NCBI RefSeq assembly: GCF_000015865.1
Contig: NC_009012.1
Coordinates: 496,001 to 560,000, forward strand
Length of the DNA: 64,000 bases
DNA from: Acetivibrio thermocellus ATCC 27405
GTDB lineage: Bacteria; Bacillota; Clostridia; Acetivibrionales; Acetivibrionaceae
Direction: 5' to 3'
Shown: piece by piece, positions 1 to 8,225 of the stretch
Position numbering within the stretch: the first letter of the stretch is position 1
Layout: every line of letters starts with the position of its first letter
Position numbers and translations under genes: made by a program
Notes under the pieces: generated by a model
What the model saw: only the letters and a program-made list of their open reading frames with translations
Database searches by the model: none
Told to the model about the DNA's origin: nothing

Positions 1-34
1 TCAGAATTTTAGTGCATATCAGTTTTATTGCACA

Positions 35-862
35 TCAGAATTTTTTGCCACCACCGCCATGGGTTCTTCCACTGCTTCCGGTATGGGTACTGCTTACATT
101 ACCTCCCCTTGAACCGGAACTTTCGCTGATTCTTGTTCTTGTTGTGGACTCCCTTATATAATCATCCCTTGTTTCAGTGAGCACAAAGGAACCGGGCTCT
201 TCATAGGTGCCGGAATTTATTGTAATCTTTCCTTTGCTGGACAACGACAGAATTAATGTGGCTCCTAAAGATATAACAAGAGCGGTTATATATATGGAGA
301 CTGATTTTATCCTTCGGGATACTTTGTCAGCGTACGTTATATTTGTGTCGGACTGAGACCTGTATTGCCCGTATGGAACACCGTCATAGGCATAGTTTTT
401 GACATCCCTGATAAAGGTTTTGCAAGCGCTGTAGTAATCATTGTTGGAAAGATGTCTGATTACATTGTCTTCCATTATGGAAATTCTGTTGTCTGTGAAA
501 ATATCAATGGCATCGCCACATGTGGATATCCAGATTTCCCTGTTTTGCATGTTAACAAGCATCAACAGGCCGGACTTTCTTGTGCCTATGCCATACCCGT
601 TGTAATCGTAAAAATCATCCGCAAAATCGCGGGAAGACTTGCCCTGGGTGTTATCGGTAATAACGATGACGACATCAAGCTTGTAACTCTTTTTTATGCT
701 GTCAATGTCGGACTGAAGGCTTGCAATTTCCTCAGCGGTAAGATAATTCAGGTAGTCTTTTACATTTTTAGAGCTTTCGGCAAAAACCAAAGCCTGTGAT
801 ATATATGAAATAAAAAAGAAAGACAACAAAATCAGAGCTGAAATACTTGACTTTTTACGCAA
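35..862 (-). CDS. Secreted/membrane TPM-domain protein
   Basis: This is a TPM-fold protein (YgcG/TPM_phosphatase family), probably anchored at the outer face of the membrane. The N-terminus is a signal peptide or anchor (RKKSS followed by a hydrophobic stretch ending near ALVFA). The TPM domain follows, with VVIVITDN, an FADDFYDYNGYG stretch and the GLLMLVNM strand, all typical of the family. A second transmembrane segment lies near residues 190-210 and the tail ends in a Ser/Gly/His-rich GRTHGGGG stretch, as in many TPM proteins. I chose the TTG start because GGAGGTG lies 5 bases upstream; a GTG 7 codons earlier is possible. The start overlaps the end of the zinc-ribbon gene, so the two are probably translationally coupled. 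The biochemical role of the family in Firmicutes is unsettled. Confidence 0.75.
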   Translation of the reverse strand: MRKKSSISALILLSFFFISYISQALVFAESSKNVKDYLNYLTAEEIASLQSDIDSIKKSYKLDVVIVITDNTQGKSSRDFADDFYDYNGYGIGTRKSGLLMLVNMQNREIWISTCGDAIDIFTDNRISIMEDNVIRHLSNNDYYSACKTFIRDVKNYAYDGVPYGQYRSQSDTNITYADKVSRRIKSVSIYITALVISLGATLILSLSSKGKITINSGTYEEPGSFVLTETRDDYIRESTTRTRISESSGSRGGNVSSTHTGSSGRTHGGGGKKF

Positions 863-1883
863 ATAAGGCACCTCCAAACACACCTATAATCCATACGAGC
901 AGGAAAACTGCAACTGCAAAAAGGATTTGTTTCGGAAGACAAAGCGGAGTGTCTCCGACGACTTTTCCGGTTTGTCCGTTTATCATGAATATGTGGCTTT
1001 TGTCTTTGTATTTGTTTACCAATAAATAAACCGGCAGCATTGAATAACTTTGCTCGATTTCGGATATATTTATGTTTTTGCTTGTTATACTGCAGGAAGA
1101 ATATCCGCTGACAGTGCCTCTTAGTCTTTCCGACAGATAGTCTTTTACTCTGTCTTTAAGAATAGTTACGGCTTCGGCGGATTCGACATCATATCTTTCG
1201 GCCATAAAACCGGACATATATTTCATGGAAAAGTCTTTCAAATCTTTGTAATCAAAAGGTTCTATCATATGCATATATTTATCGTCCAGTTTTTTGGATG
1301 CATCCACAGGAATTCTCTTATAGCGGGCGTGTCCCCTTCTTAGAATGCTGTAATACTTTGTTTGAGTGTATTTGTAGTTGCCCTGTCTCCAGGAGTGGAC
1401 TCTGGTGGCTTCTCCGCTGATAAAGCCGTCCGCTTTGCAGTCAAAGAGCCAGAAGGGAGCATATATTCCGGTTATTTTGTCAACTTCCTCTTTTAATTTA
1501 AATTCTTTGGGAGCAAATATGCGTTTTTTTATCCACTTTTGATAGATTTCCTTTGCCTGTTCCTTTGTCAATCTGAAAGGAATTACATTTCTGGGTCTGA
1601 ATCTCCCGGAAAATCTTGATTTGATGACTGCGGGACTTTTGCAGTAAATACAAAAGGTGGCTGAGGTGGTATTGTCAGCAATCAATTCGGCTCCACAGCT
1701 GTTGCAAATATATGAATCCAATTCCGGCATTTCCTCATTGAGAAGTTCCTCATTGTCGGATATGTCAAATTGATCCTTTTCGTATTCATTGAAGCAGTAG
1801 TTACATTTCCATTTTTGTGAAGGTGGATCAAAATCCAATCCTGCACCGCAGCTGGGACATTTGTATTCTTTTACTGAGGTCAT
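855..1883 (-). CDS. Double zinc-ribbon protein with C-terminal membrane anchor
   Basis: The N-terminus carries two zinc ribbons: CPSCGAGL..CNYC near residues 9-30, and CNSCGAEL..CIYC near 60-81. A central region of about 200 residues follows that I do not recognise (it contains ITGIYAPFWLFDC). A single hydrophobic helix near 320-340 (ILFAVAVFLLVWIIGVFGG) closes the protein, so the ribbons are most likely cytoplasmic on a tail-anchored protein. It is the first gene of a two-gene operon with the TPM protein. Zinc-ribbon/TPM gene pairs recur in Firmicutes, which suggests a shared envelope function, but no activity can be assigned. The start is the ATG with GGAGG just upstream. Confidence 0.7.
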   Translation of the reverse strand: MTSVKEYKCPSCGAGLDFDPPSQKWKCNYCFNEYEKDQFDISDNEELLNEEMPELDSYICNSCGAELIADNTTSATFCIYCKSPAVIKSRFSGRFRPRNVIPFRLTKEQAKEIYQKWIKKRIFAPKEFKLKEEVDKITGIYAPFWLFDCKADGFISGEATRVHSWRQGNYKYTQTKYYSILRRGHARYKRIPVDASKKLDDKYMHMIEPFDYKDLKDFSMKYMSGFMAERYDVESAEAVTILKDRVKDYLSERLRGTVSGYSSCSITSKNINISEIEQSYSMLPVYLLVNKYKDKSHIFMINGQTGKVVGDTPLCLPKQILFAVAVFLLVWIIGVFGGALFA

Positions 1884-2189
1884 ACATATCCTCCTTTAAA
1901 ACTTTAAAACTAATAATGGAACGTATGTTAAATCATTGCTTGTTTTCGTAAAAACTTTTTAAAGGCCTGCTTCATAAAGAAAAAATACAGTTGTCATTCA
2001 CAGTTAAATTATACAGGTTAAAGAAACAGGTGTCAAACAGTGGGCGAATTTAAAGCAGGCTGTTTGAATATGTTTTTTCGCTTTGACAAACATAATATTT
2101 CTAGTACATGTAATTTTTTTATAAAAAATTAATTGGCAAATAAATTGGCAAATTTAATAAATAATATCATGTCTTGTAAGTTATTGTTA

Positions 2190-2218
2190 TTAACAAAAAA
2201 GATTTTCTATGTTATAAT
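2190..2218 (+). promoter_or_regulatory. Sigma-A-type promoter upstream of chemoreceptor gene
   Basis: TTAACA, 17-bp spacer, TATAAT. It lies about 300 bp ahead of the chemoreceptor start, so a transcript from here would have a long leader that contains the short ORF at 2241-2297. Confidence 0.45.
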
Positions 2219-2434
2219 TTAAATTAGAAGGAAAATAGTTATGACAAAGACATCAAGATTTTTCCATTTTTATAATGTAAATTGCTTTCTACTGTAATAT
2301 GTGCCTGAAAAACACCATGGCATTTCCGCTTTATGACTAATTTTTATGTGTGCCTGCCTGTAGTTTTACAAGCTGTCCTGTGTTTATATTTGCTTTGCGT
2401 AATGGCAGACAAAAATTGTCATTTTAATTTCACT

Positions 2435-2460
2435 TAAAACTTGTAATGTATATTCGACAA
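2435..2460 (+). promoter_or_regulatory. Possible sigma-D (flagellar/chemotaxis) promoter
   Basis: TAAA, 14 bases, TTCGACAA resembles the TAAA-N15-GCCGATAA consensus but matches only part of the -10 element. It lies about 60 bp ahead of the chemoreceptor start, a sensible place for a motility promoter. Weak evidence. Confidence 0.25.
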
Positions 2461-2518
2461 ATAGACGATGATTTTCTAGAAATATATTTACTTGCGCCAA
2501 AAGGGGTAGGGAGAATTT

Positions 2519-4786
2519 ATGAAAAACAGGTTTAATATAAGAGAGGTTTTCAGTAAAATCAAAACTTCTGGCTTTAAAAAAATAAAAAGATTAAAACAGG
2601 CGATTGCATCGAAAGTGCGCTTTTTAAAAAGTTTGAACGAAAAAAAATCAAGTGAAAAAAATATTTTTATGCCTTTCTTCAGGCTTAAAGATGTAAGTAT
2701 AGGAATTAAACTCAATGTAATTGTATCTATTGTTCTTGTAGTATCTTTGTCTGTAGTAATTTTGTACTCTTTTGGCATTGTGAGGAATATCCTTGTGGAG
2801 CAGGCAAAGGACGGAACGCTGCAGGTTTCAAAGCAAACCAATTCGAATATGCGAATGCTCCTTGAATCAATGGATCAGGAGGCAACGGCTTTAAGCAGAA
2901 ATGAACAAATAGCGGATATTATTTCGAGGTTGAACAGTACTGATGATGCTACTTTACAAAGCAGATACTCGAGTCAGTTAAGAACGATGCTGACTAATTA
3001 TGTGGACGAAAAAAGTAACTATTTTTACACTATTCTGGCGGTTTCCAATAACTACCTATATTCGATTTCCGGACAGCAAATAATAAGTCATCAGATAAAT
3101 ATAAAAGAAGTTGACAGTATAAAATCTTTTGTTGAAAGTACGAAATATTCAAAATGGTATGATCCTTACGTGCAAGATGTTTTAATTCATCAGGACACAA
3201 CCGGTTTGGGCGGAAAAGTAATTACTTTGGCTAAAAAAGTTTATTCAAGGACAAAGCTAAAAAGTCCGGGGCAGCTGTTCTTCTATATCAACTATGAAAA
3301 TTTGGGCAGAATATTTAATGATTTGCATTTGCCTTATGACGGGGTTATGTATGTTGTCGGAAACGACTATAACATTGTAATGAATCCTTCAAAAAAAGAA
3401 CACATGTCGCTGGCTATAAATGATGTTAGCCAGGAAGAAAAAGAACGGAATTTTTATATTGACGAAGAGATATTCAAGAAAATTAAATCAGAACCGAGCG
3501 GTGCTTTTACAACAAAGTTGTATGGGAAAGATGTTTTGATAACTTTTTCAACAATAGATAAAGTCAATGTTACGGATTTGGGATGGACTTTTGTAACCGT
3601 TACGGAAGTAGATAAGATTACGGAAAGTGTCAACAGAGTTTCGGCACAGGTAATAATTATCGGTTTAATTTGTTTGGCGCTGGGGATACTGTTATCTCAA
3701 TTAATAAATAAAGACATTACGAAGAATATAAAGAAACTGGTAAAAACAATGGAGAAAGTAGGCAGCGGTAATTTATCAATAGAGTTTAAAGTTGAGGAGA
3801 GAAAGGATGAGATAGGCAAGCTTAGTAACAGTTTTGCAAAGATGATAAGCAACTTGAACGGATTGATTATGAGTGTTAAACATGCTTCGGATGTCACAAT
3901 TGACGCATCTTCCAATGTATCCGCAAAAATTCAGGAAACGTATGCTTCTATTCAACAAACAAATGCTATTTTGGACGTTATAAAGGAAAAGAGTTTTCAA
4001 CAGGGTAAGATTGTAAAAGAAGGTGAGCGACAGGTTGCCTTGACAAAAGATGAAGTCAATCAGGCAAAAGACACGATGAAAGATGTAGATGCGATACTTT
4101 CCAAGTCAAAAGAAATCAGCGAAGATAATCGAATGTCAGTAAGCTTGTTGCATGAAATGTCTCAAAATATCAGAACAGCTATGAATGAAATAGGTGCGGA
4201 ATCTAAAGAGCTTATTGCAACTTCAAAGGAAATAACAAAATTTACAAGACAGATCAAAGAGATTTCAGAACAAACAAAATTGATTGCTCTGAATTCAGCT
4301 ATTGAGTCAGCCCGATTGGGAGCCCAGGGAAAGACATTCCATTTGTTATCTGAAGAAACCAGAAACTTGGCTTCAAAAACCAAAGATTTGTCGGGCAGCA
4401 TAGACCAGATAATTCAAAATCTTATTGAAAAGATTAACAATACCAACAAGGTTGTATTAAAGTTGGACAAAGTGGCCGAGAATACCGAAAATTCGGTAAA
4501 GGACGTAACAGAAAGTCTGGATAAAAATATTGAATTTTTAAATGAGATAACATCAAATGTCTCTCGGATAAAACAGGTATTTACGCACATAGACGACTTT
4601 GTCAATCAGATAGTATCTACGATAGAATATATAAGCGCAAGTGCCGAGGCGAATATTCAAGACATTTCTGATGTAAGCAAAGCGATGAACGAGCAGATAA
4701 AGTGTCAGGAATCATTATTGGAGCAGACCACCAATTTGCTTAACTTGTCACAGGAGCTCAAGAAAAAAGCTGAAGAGATATCCTGA
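2519..4786 (+). CDS. Divergent methyl-accepting chemotaxis protein
   Basis: A 755-residue transmembrane receptor. A basic N-terminal extension of about 60 residues precedes TM1 (residues about 63-90). An extracellular sensor of about 270 residues, probably dCache-like, is followed by TM2 near 377-397 and a HAMP segment. The cytoplasmic coiled-coil domain contains EISEQTKLIALNSAIESARL and the continuation GAQGKTFHLLSEETRNLASK. This is clearly the chemoreceptor hairpin, but the usual QTNLLALNAAIEAARAGE and GFAVVADEVR are changed at several positions. It may signal through a private CheA/CheW or work as a non-chemotactic sensor. The ATG start has GGGAG upstream. A strong hairpin follows, so the gene is probably monocistronic. 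Confidence 0.8.
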   Translation: MKNRFNIREVFSKIKTSGFKKIKRLKQAIASKVRFLKSLNEKKSSEKNIFMPFFRLKDVSIGIKLNVIVSIVLVVSLSVVILYSFGIVRNILVEQAKDGTLQVSKQTNSNMRMLLESMDQEATALSRNEQIADIISRLNSTDDATLQSRYSSQLRTMLTNYVDEKSNYFYTILAVSNNYLYSISGQQIISHQINIKEVDSIKSFVESTKYSKWYDPYVQDVLIHQDTTGLGGKVITLAKKVYSRTKLKSPGQLFFYINYENLGRIFNDLHLPYDGVMYVVGNDYNIVMNPSKKEHMSLAINDVSQEEKERNFYIDEEIFKKIKSEPSGAFTTKLYGKDVLITFSTIDKVNVTDLGWTFVTVTEVDKITESVNRVSAQVIIIGLICLALGILLSQLINKDITKNIKKLVKTMEKVGSGNLSIEFKVEERKDEIGKLSNSFAKMISNLNGLIMSVKHASDVTIDASSNVSAKIQETYASIQQTNAILDVIKEKSFQQGKIVKEGERQVALTKDEVNQAKDTMKDVDAILSKSKEISEDNRMSVSLLHEMSQNIRTAMNEIGAESKELIATSKEITKFTRQIKEISEQTKLIALNSAIESARLGAQGKTFHLLSEETRNLASKTKDLSGSIDQIIQNLIEKINNTNKVVLKLDKVAENTENSVKDVTESLDKNIEFLNEITSNVSRIKQVFTHIDDFVNQIVSTIEYISASAEANIQDISDVSKAMNEQIKCQESLLEQTTNLLNLSQELKKKAEEIS

Positions 4787-4841
4787 TTCGGTAAAAGTAT
4801 TTTAGATTAATACGGTTGAAGGTCGGTTATACGGTTAATTT

Positions 4842-4883
4842 CAGGGTTAACTGCCCGAGTCGGTAAGCGGGCGGTTAACCCTG
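4842..4883 (+). terminator. Strong hairpin after chemoreceptor gene
   Basis: A 16-bp stem (CAGGGTTAACTGCCCG with CGGGCGGTTAACCCTG, one T-G pair) and a 10-base loop. The following T-tract is interrupted (TTGTTCT). Confidence 0.6.
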
Positions 4884-5042
4884 TTGTTCTGTATTATCTA
4901 TGTTGACTTGGTTATAATTGTATGTTAATATTTATTCTATAAGTTGGTACATGCAGTGTTTGCATATAATTTGTATTGAGCTTGCGACAGATTATAAATT
5001 TGATGTTTTTTTATTAATTTTTATTGATGTGGAGGGAAAAGC

Positions 5043-7241
5043 ATGTTTAAAGCTTGTTTGGCAAAAACAATGGGAAGAGTGCTCACCTTTCTGGCTTTTT
5101 TAACAGTGATTTCAATTGGAGCCTTTTGCAGCTATGCAGCCGACACTGCTCAAACTGATTCCAGAACGGTTGTTACTTCAGACTTTATTGATTTGAAGTT
5201 TACTATTAACAAAAAGAATTACATTTCCAAAACTGTTTCAAAGGATCTTGAGGTTGCTCCTTTTATATCCAATGGAAGAACCCTGGTTCCTTTCAGAGCA
5301 ATTTTTGAAGAGCTTGGTTACACTGTTGATTGGAATGACGCAACCAAAACCGTTACCGCAAAATACAAAGGAAATGAAATAAAACTTACCGTGGGTGCTA
5401 ACAAAGCAGTTGTAAACGGCTATGAAGTTCCCTTGGATGTTGCACCTGCAATAGTAAATTCCAGGACTGTTGTTCCGCTTCGATTTGTAGCTGAGAATTC
5501 CGGCTCTTTTGTTGACTGGAATCCGGAGGATAAAACCATTTCCATAAAAAGAATCGGGAAATTTAATACAGGTACTATTCTTTTCTATGACCAAAAAGGT
5601 AAGAACCCTATGGTATATGTTTATGACGGGCAGACAATCAGTTCCATATCCCTTAAGGGAAATGAAATCAAAAATGCCATTACCTATAACGGTGGTCTTC
5701 TTATAACCCTTTTCGATGTGGAAAATGATACAAATAATCTTGTTACATACAGAAACGGTAAACTTGAAGTTCTTATAAGCAATTTTGAGATAAAAGGACA
5801 GGTGGAGTTCAACGGAAACCTTCTGTTGCATGGTTATGACAGAAGACAAAAGAAAGACAGTCTTTACAGATTTGACGGCAAAAATATTTATCTGATTGCA
5901 GATAATTTTGCAATGGGACATTACGTCATCTTTAATGATAAACTGGTAATCAACAAATATGATGATTTGAGAAGATATTCTTTGCTGGTCTTTGACAAAT
6001 CTTCATGGAATCCGAAAGTATTGAGGGATGGTTTTATTATCAGGGAGACGCTAATAGAGGACAATGTACTTTTCATTAGTGGAGACAGCTCTGTGGGAAA
6101 TACCAAGCCGTTTATATCTTATGATGGCACTAAAGTTCAAGTTTTATCTGAAGATCTTGATATTGATCTTAAGAAGACTGTGCAATTTAAGGATAAAGAC
6201 GGTATAAACAACATAGTGACGGTAGCTAAAAAAGGCAGTACAGGCTATTTTCTGGTATTGAGGAATTCAATAAAAGAACCGACGGAGTATACAATTTATG
6301 ATCTCTTTGCTCCGACTTCCATATTTCAATCTGCCGGTGTGAAACCGTCGGCCGTAAAAGTTGATGGTATTGTAGATTACAACGGTAAGATTTTTATAGC
6401 TGTAAATCAGACAAAAAGCATAATTACGGCAAAGTCATTCAGGACCACAGATGTTCCGTCGTATATAAAAAGGGAAAACTTGTTTACATATCCAAATACT
6501 CGGTGTTTGGTATTGTCAGATGTTGAAACGATACATAGCGGTGTGACGTTTTTAAACTTTATAATTGAAGATGATAATTTGCTGATGCATTTGCAAAACA
6601 AAGATACCAAAGACTATTTGCTTCATATATATGACAAGGACAAAGTGTCTACGGCTCATGACGTAGTCAAAATAAACAACATTATAACGGTTGGGCAGAG
6701 GACATTTATAGCAGTTGAGGATATTGACAGAATAACCGAGAAGAAGAGACAGGCTTTGTTGATATATGATCAGAATGTTTCGTCTCCTAATTTGAGAATC
6801 AGAAACCTGGTACTTGGAATGGAGACCAAAGCATGGGACGAATTGAATGGAAGTCTGGCTATAAGCGGTAATGAAGCGGATATAAAGAGAAACAAAGTTT
6901 ATCTTTATTCAAATGAGTTTAAGGAGCTGTTGAGCAACTTCCAGGTCAATTACTGGGAAAAAATTGGCGATCTTATATTTACATCAGGAGTTGATACCGA
7001 CACCAAAGTGGATTCCTTCCATTGCATAAACTCCAGAAACAGCGAGCTTTTAAGGGATTATTTTGACGTTGACAAAGTTGTAAAGGCAAAAGGTGACTAC
7101 TATATTGTGTACGGAATTGAGAAGGCACCAAAGACAAAATATACCAATAAAAAGATTCTGTATATTTATAATTTCAGAACCAAGGAATTTGTCGACTTGG
7201 TAGTAGACTTCCAGTTGACTGATATATTGTTTATTAATTAG
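5043..7241 (+). CDS. Secreted protein with copper-amine-oxidase N-terminal-like domain
   Basis: A 732-residue exported protein. Residues 1-34 form a signal peptide. Two tandem stalk-like units (about 45-170) carry the signatures GRTLVPFRAIFEELGY with VDWNDATKTV, and SRTVVPLRFVAENSG with VDWNPEDKTI. This is the Cu_amine_oxidN1 fold, common in Firmicute surface proteins and unrelated to amine oxidase activity. The remaining 550 residues are repeated beta-strand units with patterns such as VYDGQTIS, YRFDGKNIYLIAD and LLVFDKSSW, which I read as a beta-propeller-like or surface-attachment region. The start is the ATG after GGAGGG. No catalytic motif is visible. A terminator follows. Confidence 0.7.
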   Translation: MFKACLAKTMGRVLTFLAFLTVISIGAFCSYAADTAQTDSRTVVTSDFIDLKFTINKKNYISKTVSKDLEVAPFISNGRTLVPFRAIFEELGYTVDWNDATKTVTAKYKGNEIKLTVGANKAVVNGYEVPLDVAPAIVNSRTVVPLRFVAENSGSFVDWNPEDKTISIKRIGKFNTGTILFYDQKGKNPMVYVYDGQTISSISLKGNEIKNAITYNGGLLITLFDVENDTNNLVTYRNGKLEVLISNFEIKGQVEFNGNLLLHGYDRRQKKDSLYRFDGKNIYLIADNFAMGHYVIFNDKLVINKYDDLRRYSLLVFDKSSWNPKVLRDGFIIRETLIEDNVLFISGDSSVGNTKPFISYDGTKVQVLSEDLDIDLKKTVQFKDKDGINNIVTVAKKGSTGYFLVLRNSIKEPTEYTIYDLFAPTSIFQSAGVKPSAVKVDGIVDYNGKIFIAVNQTKSIITAKSFRTTDVPSYIKRENLFTYPNTRCLVLSDVETIHSGVTFLNFIIEDDNLLMHLQNKDTKDYLLHIYDKDKVSTAHDVVKINNIITVGQRTFIAVEDIDRITEKKRQALLIYDQNVSSPNLRIRNLVLGMETKAWDELNGSLAISGNEADIKRNKVYLYSNEFKELLSNFQVNYWEKIGDLIFTSGVDTDTKVDSFHCINSRNSELLRDYFDVDKVVKAKGDYYIVYGIEKAPKTKYTNKKILYIYNFRTKEFVDLVVDFQLTDILFIN

Positions 7242-7281
7242 TTGTGTTAACTTAAAGCTGATTAAATTTTATAAAGCGGTC

Positions 7282-7316
7282 AAAAGGGAGTATCCTTCAA
7301 ATGGATATTCCCTTTT
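7282..7316 (+). terminator. Rho-independent terminator
   Basis: AAAAGGGAGTATCC, 7-base loop, GGATATTCCCTTTT. It separates the secreted-protein gene from sigI. Confidence 0.75.
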
Positions 7317-7463
7317 CATTATGCCTGGTAAACTAATTATTGGCGTTTTAAAGGGATTTTGAGTTGTAATATCGAATTTTATTATAATATCAAATTTTTA
7401 ATGCTAAACGTCCAGCTGAAAATTTTCTGCCACGCCGCATTAATTTTTTTAGAGGTGGTATAT

Positions 7464-8225
7464 TTGTTTGAACCCAACTTGATATATGGAGTAAAAAAAA
7501 GGGAGAAAAAGTCTCGCTCTGACTCTATAAATCACATTATTATAAAGATAAAAAACGGAGATATCGAATTAAAGGAAAAATTTATAAAAAAGTATAAACC
7601 GTATTTATTAAAAATTATATCCAGCACCCTTGGAAGGTATGTTGATCCAGAGGTGAGCGAGGAATACAGCGTAGGACTTATGGCTTTCAATGAAGCTATA
7701 GATGGGTTTAATCCTGAGATAAATGGCAATTTTACGAACTACTGCAATATGGTGGTCAATCATAGAATTATTGATTATATAAGAAAAAACAAGAAATACA
7801 GCAATGTCATACCTTTCTCATATTTTGAAGAAAGAAACGATTTCGAAGAAAAATATCTCGTCTCCGACAGCCATTACCTTTATGAAAACATAGAAGTAAA
7901 AGAGGAAATTCTGCAATTTGAACAGCAGTTGAAACAGTTTGGGATAACCCTTGAAGACTTGGTTATGAACTCACCGAAACACAAGGACTCAAGGGAACTT
8001 TGCATCAGCATAGCCAGAATTTTATCAGAAAATGACAAGCTGTTTGAGAAGATGATTCGAAAAAAATGTATTCCCCTGTCTGAATTAATGGGATTGGTTA
8101 ATGTCCATCGGAAAACCGTGGAAAGGAACAGGAAATTCATTATTGCAGTGAGTTTGATTTTAAGAAGTGGTCTTGATGAGATAAAGCAGTTTTTCAGAGC
8201 ATCTGAGGAAAGGAGGGAAAAATAA
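7464..8225 (+). CDS. sigI4: SigI-family RNA polymerase sigma factor
   Basis: A 253-residue sigma factor of the SigI class. In A. thermocellus these factors direct transcription of cellulosomal genes when released from their RsgI anti-sigma partner. The region-2-like core reads EEYSVGLMAFNEAIDGFNP, continuing into a FTNYCNMVVNHRIIDYIRKN helix that would contact the -10 element. The SigI-specific C-terminal helix-turn-helix contains LSELMGLVNVHRKTVERNRK. I chose TTG at 7464 because AGAGGTGG lies 5 bases upstream; the open frame extends 35 codons further up without a good ribosome site. The stop overlaps the rsgI4 start by one base. The number 4 rests on recognising the CBM3-bearing RsgI partner. 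Confidence 0.9.
   Translation: MFEPNLIYGVKKREKKSRSDSINHIIIKIKNGDIELKEKFIKKYKPYLLKIISSTLGRYVDPEVSEEYSVGLMAFNEAIDGFNPEINGNFTNYCNMVVNHRIIDYIRKNKKYSNVIPFSYFEERNDFEEKYLVSDSHYLYENIEVKEEILQFEQQLKQFGITLEDLVMNSPKHKDSRELCISIARILSENDKLFEKMIRKKCIPLSELMGLVNVHRKTVERNRKFIIAVSLILRSGLDEIKQFFRASEERREK

Larger units (their letters stand above)
1884..2518. other. 635-bp intergenic region between divergent genes
   Basis: AT-rich DNA between the zinc-ribbon gene and the chemoreceptor gene. It holds an 8-bp inverted repeat (GCCTGCTT near 1964 and AAGCAGGC near 2053), a good sigma-A-like promoter at 2190-2218, a possible 18-codon ORF at 2241-2297 preceded by GAAGGA, and a weak sigma-D-like motif at 2435-2460. No protein-coding gene of normal size is visible. 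Confidence 0.6.

Noticed and set aside
365-799. Plus-strand ORF of 144 codons opposite the TPM gene
   Set aside because: Lies wholly within the TPM coding region in antisense and has no start signal or domain.
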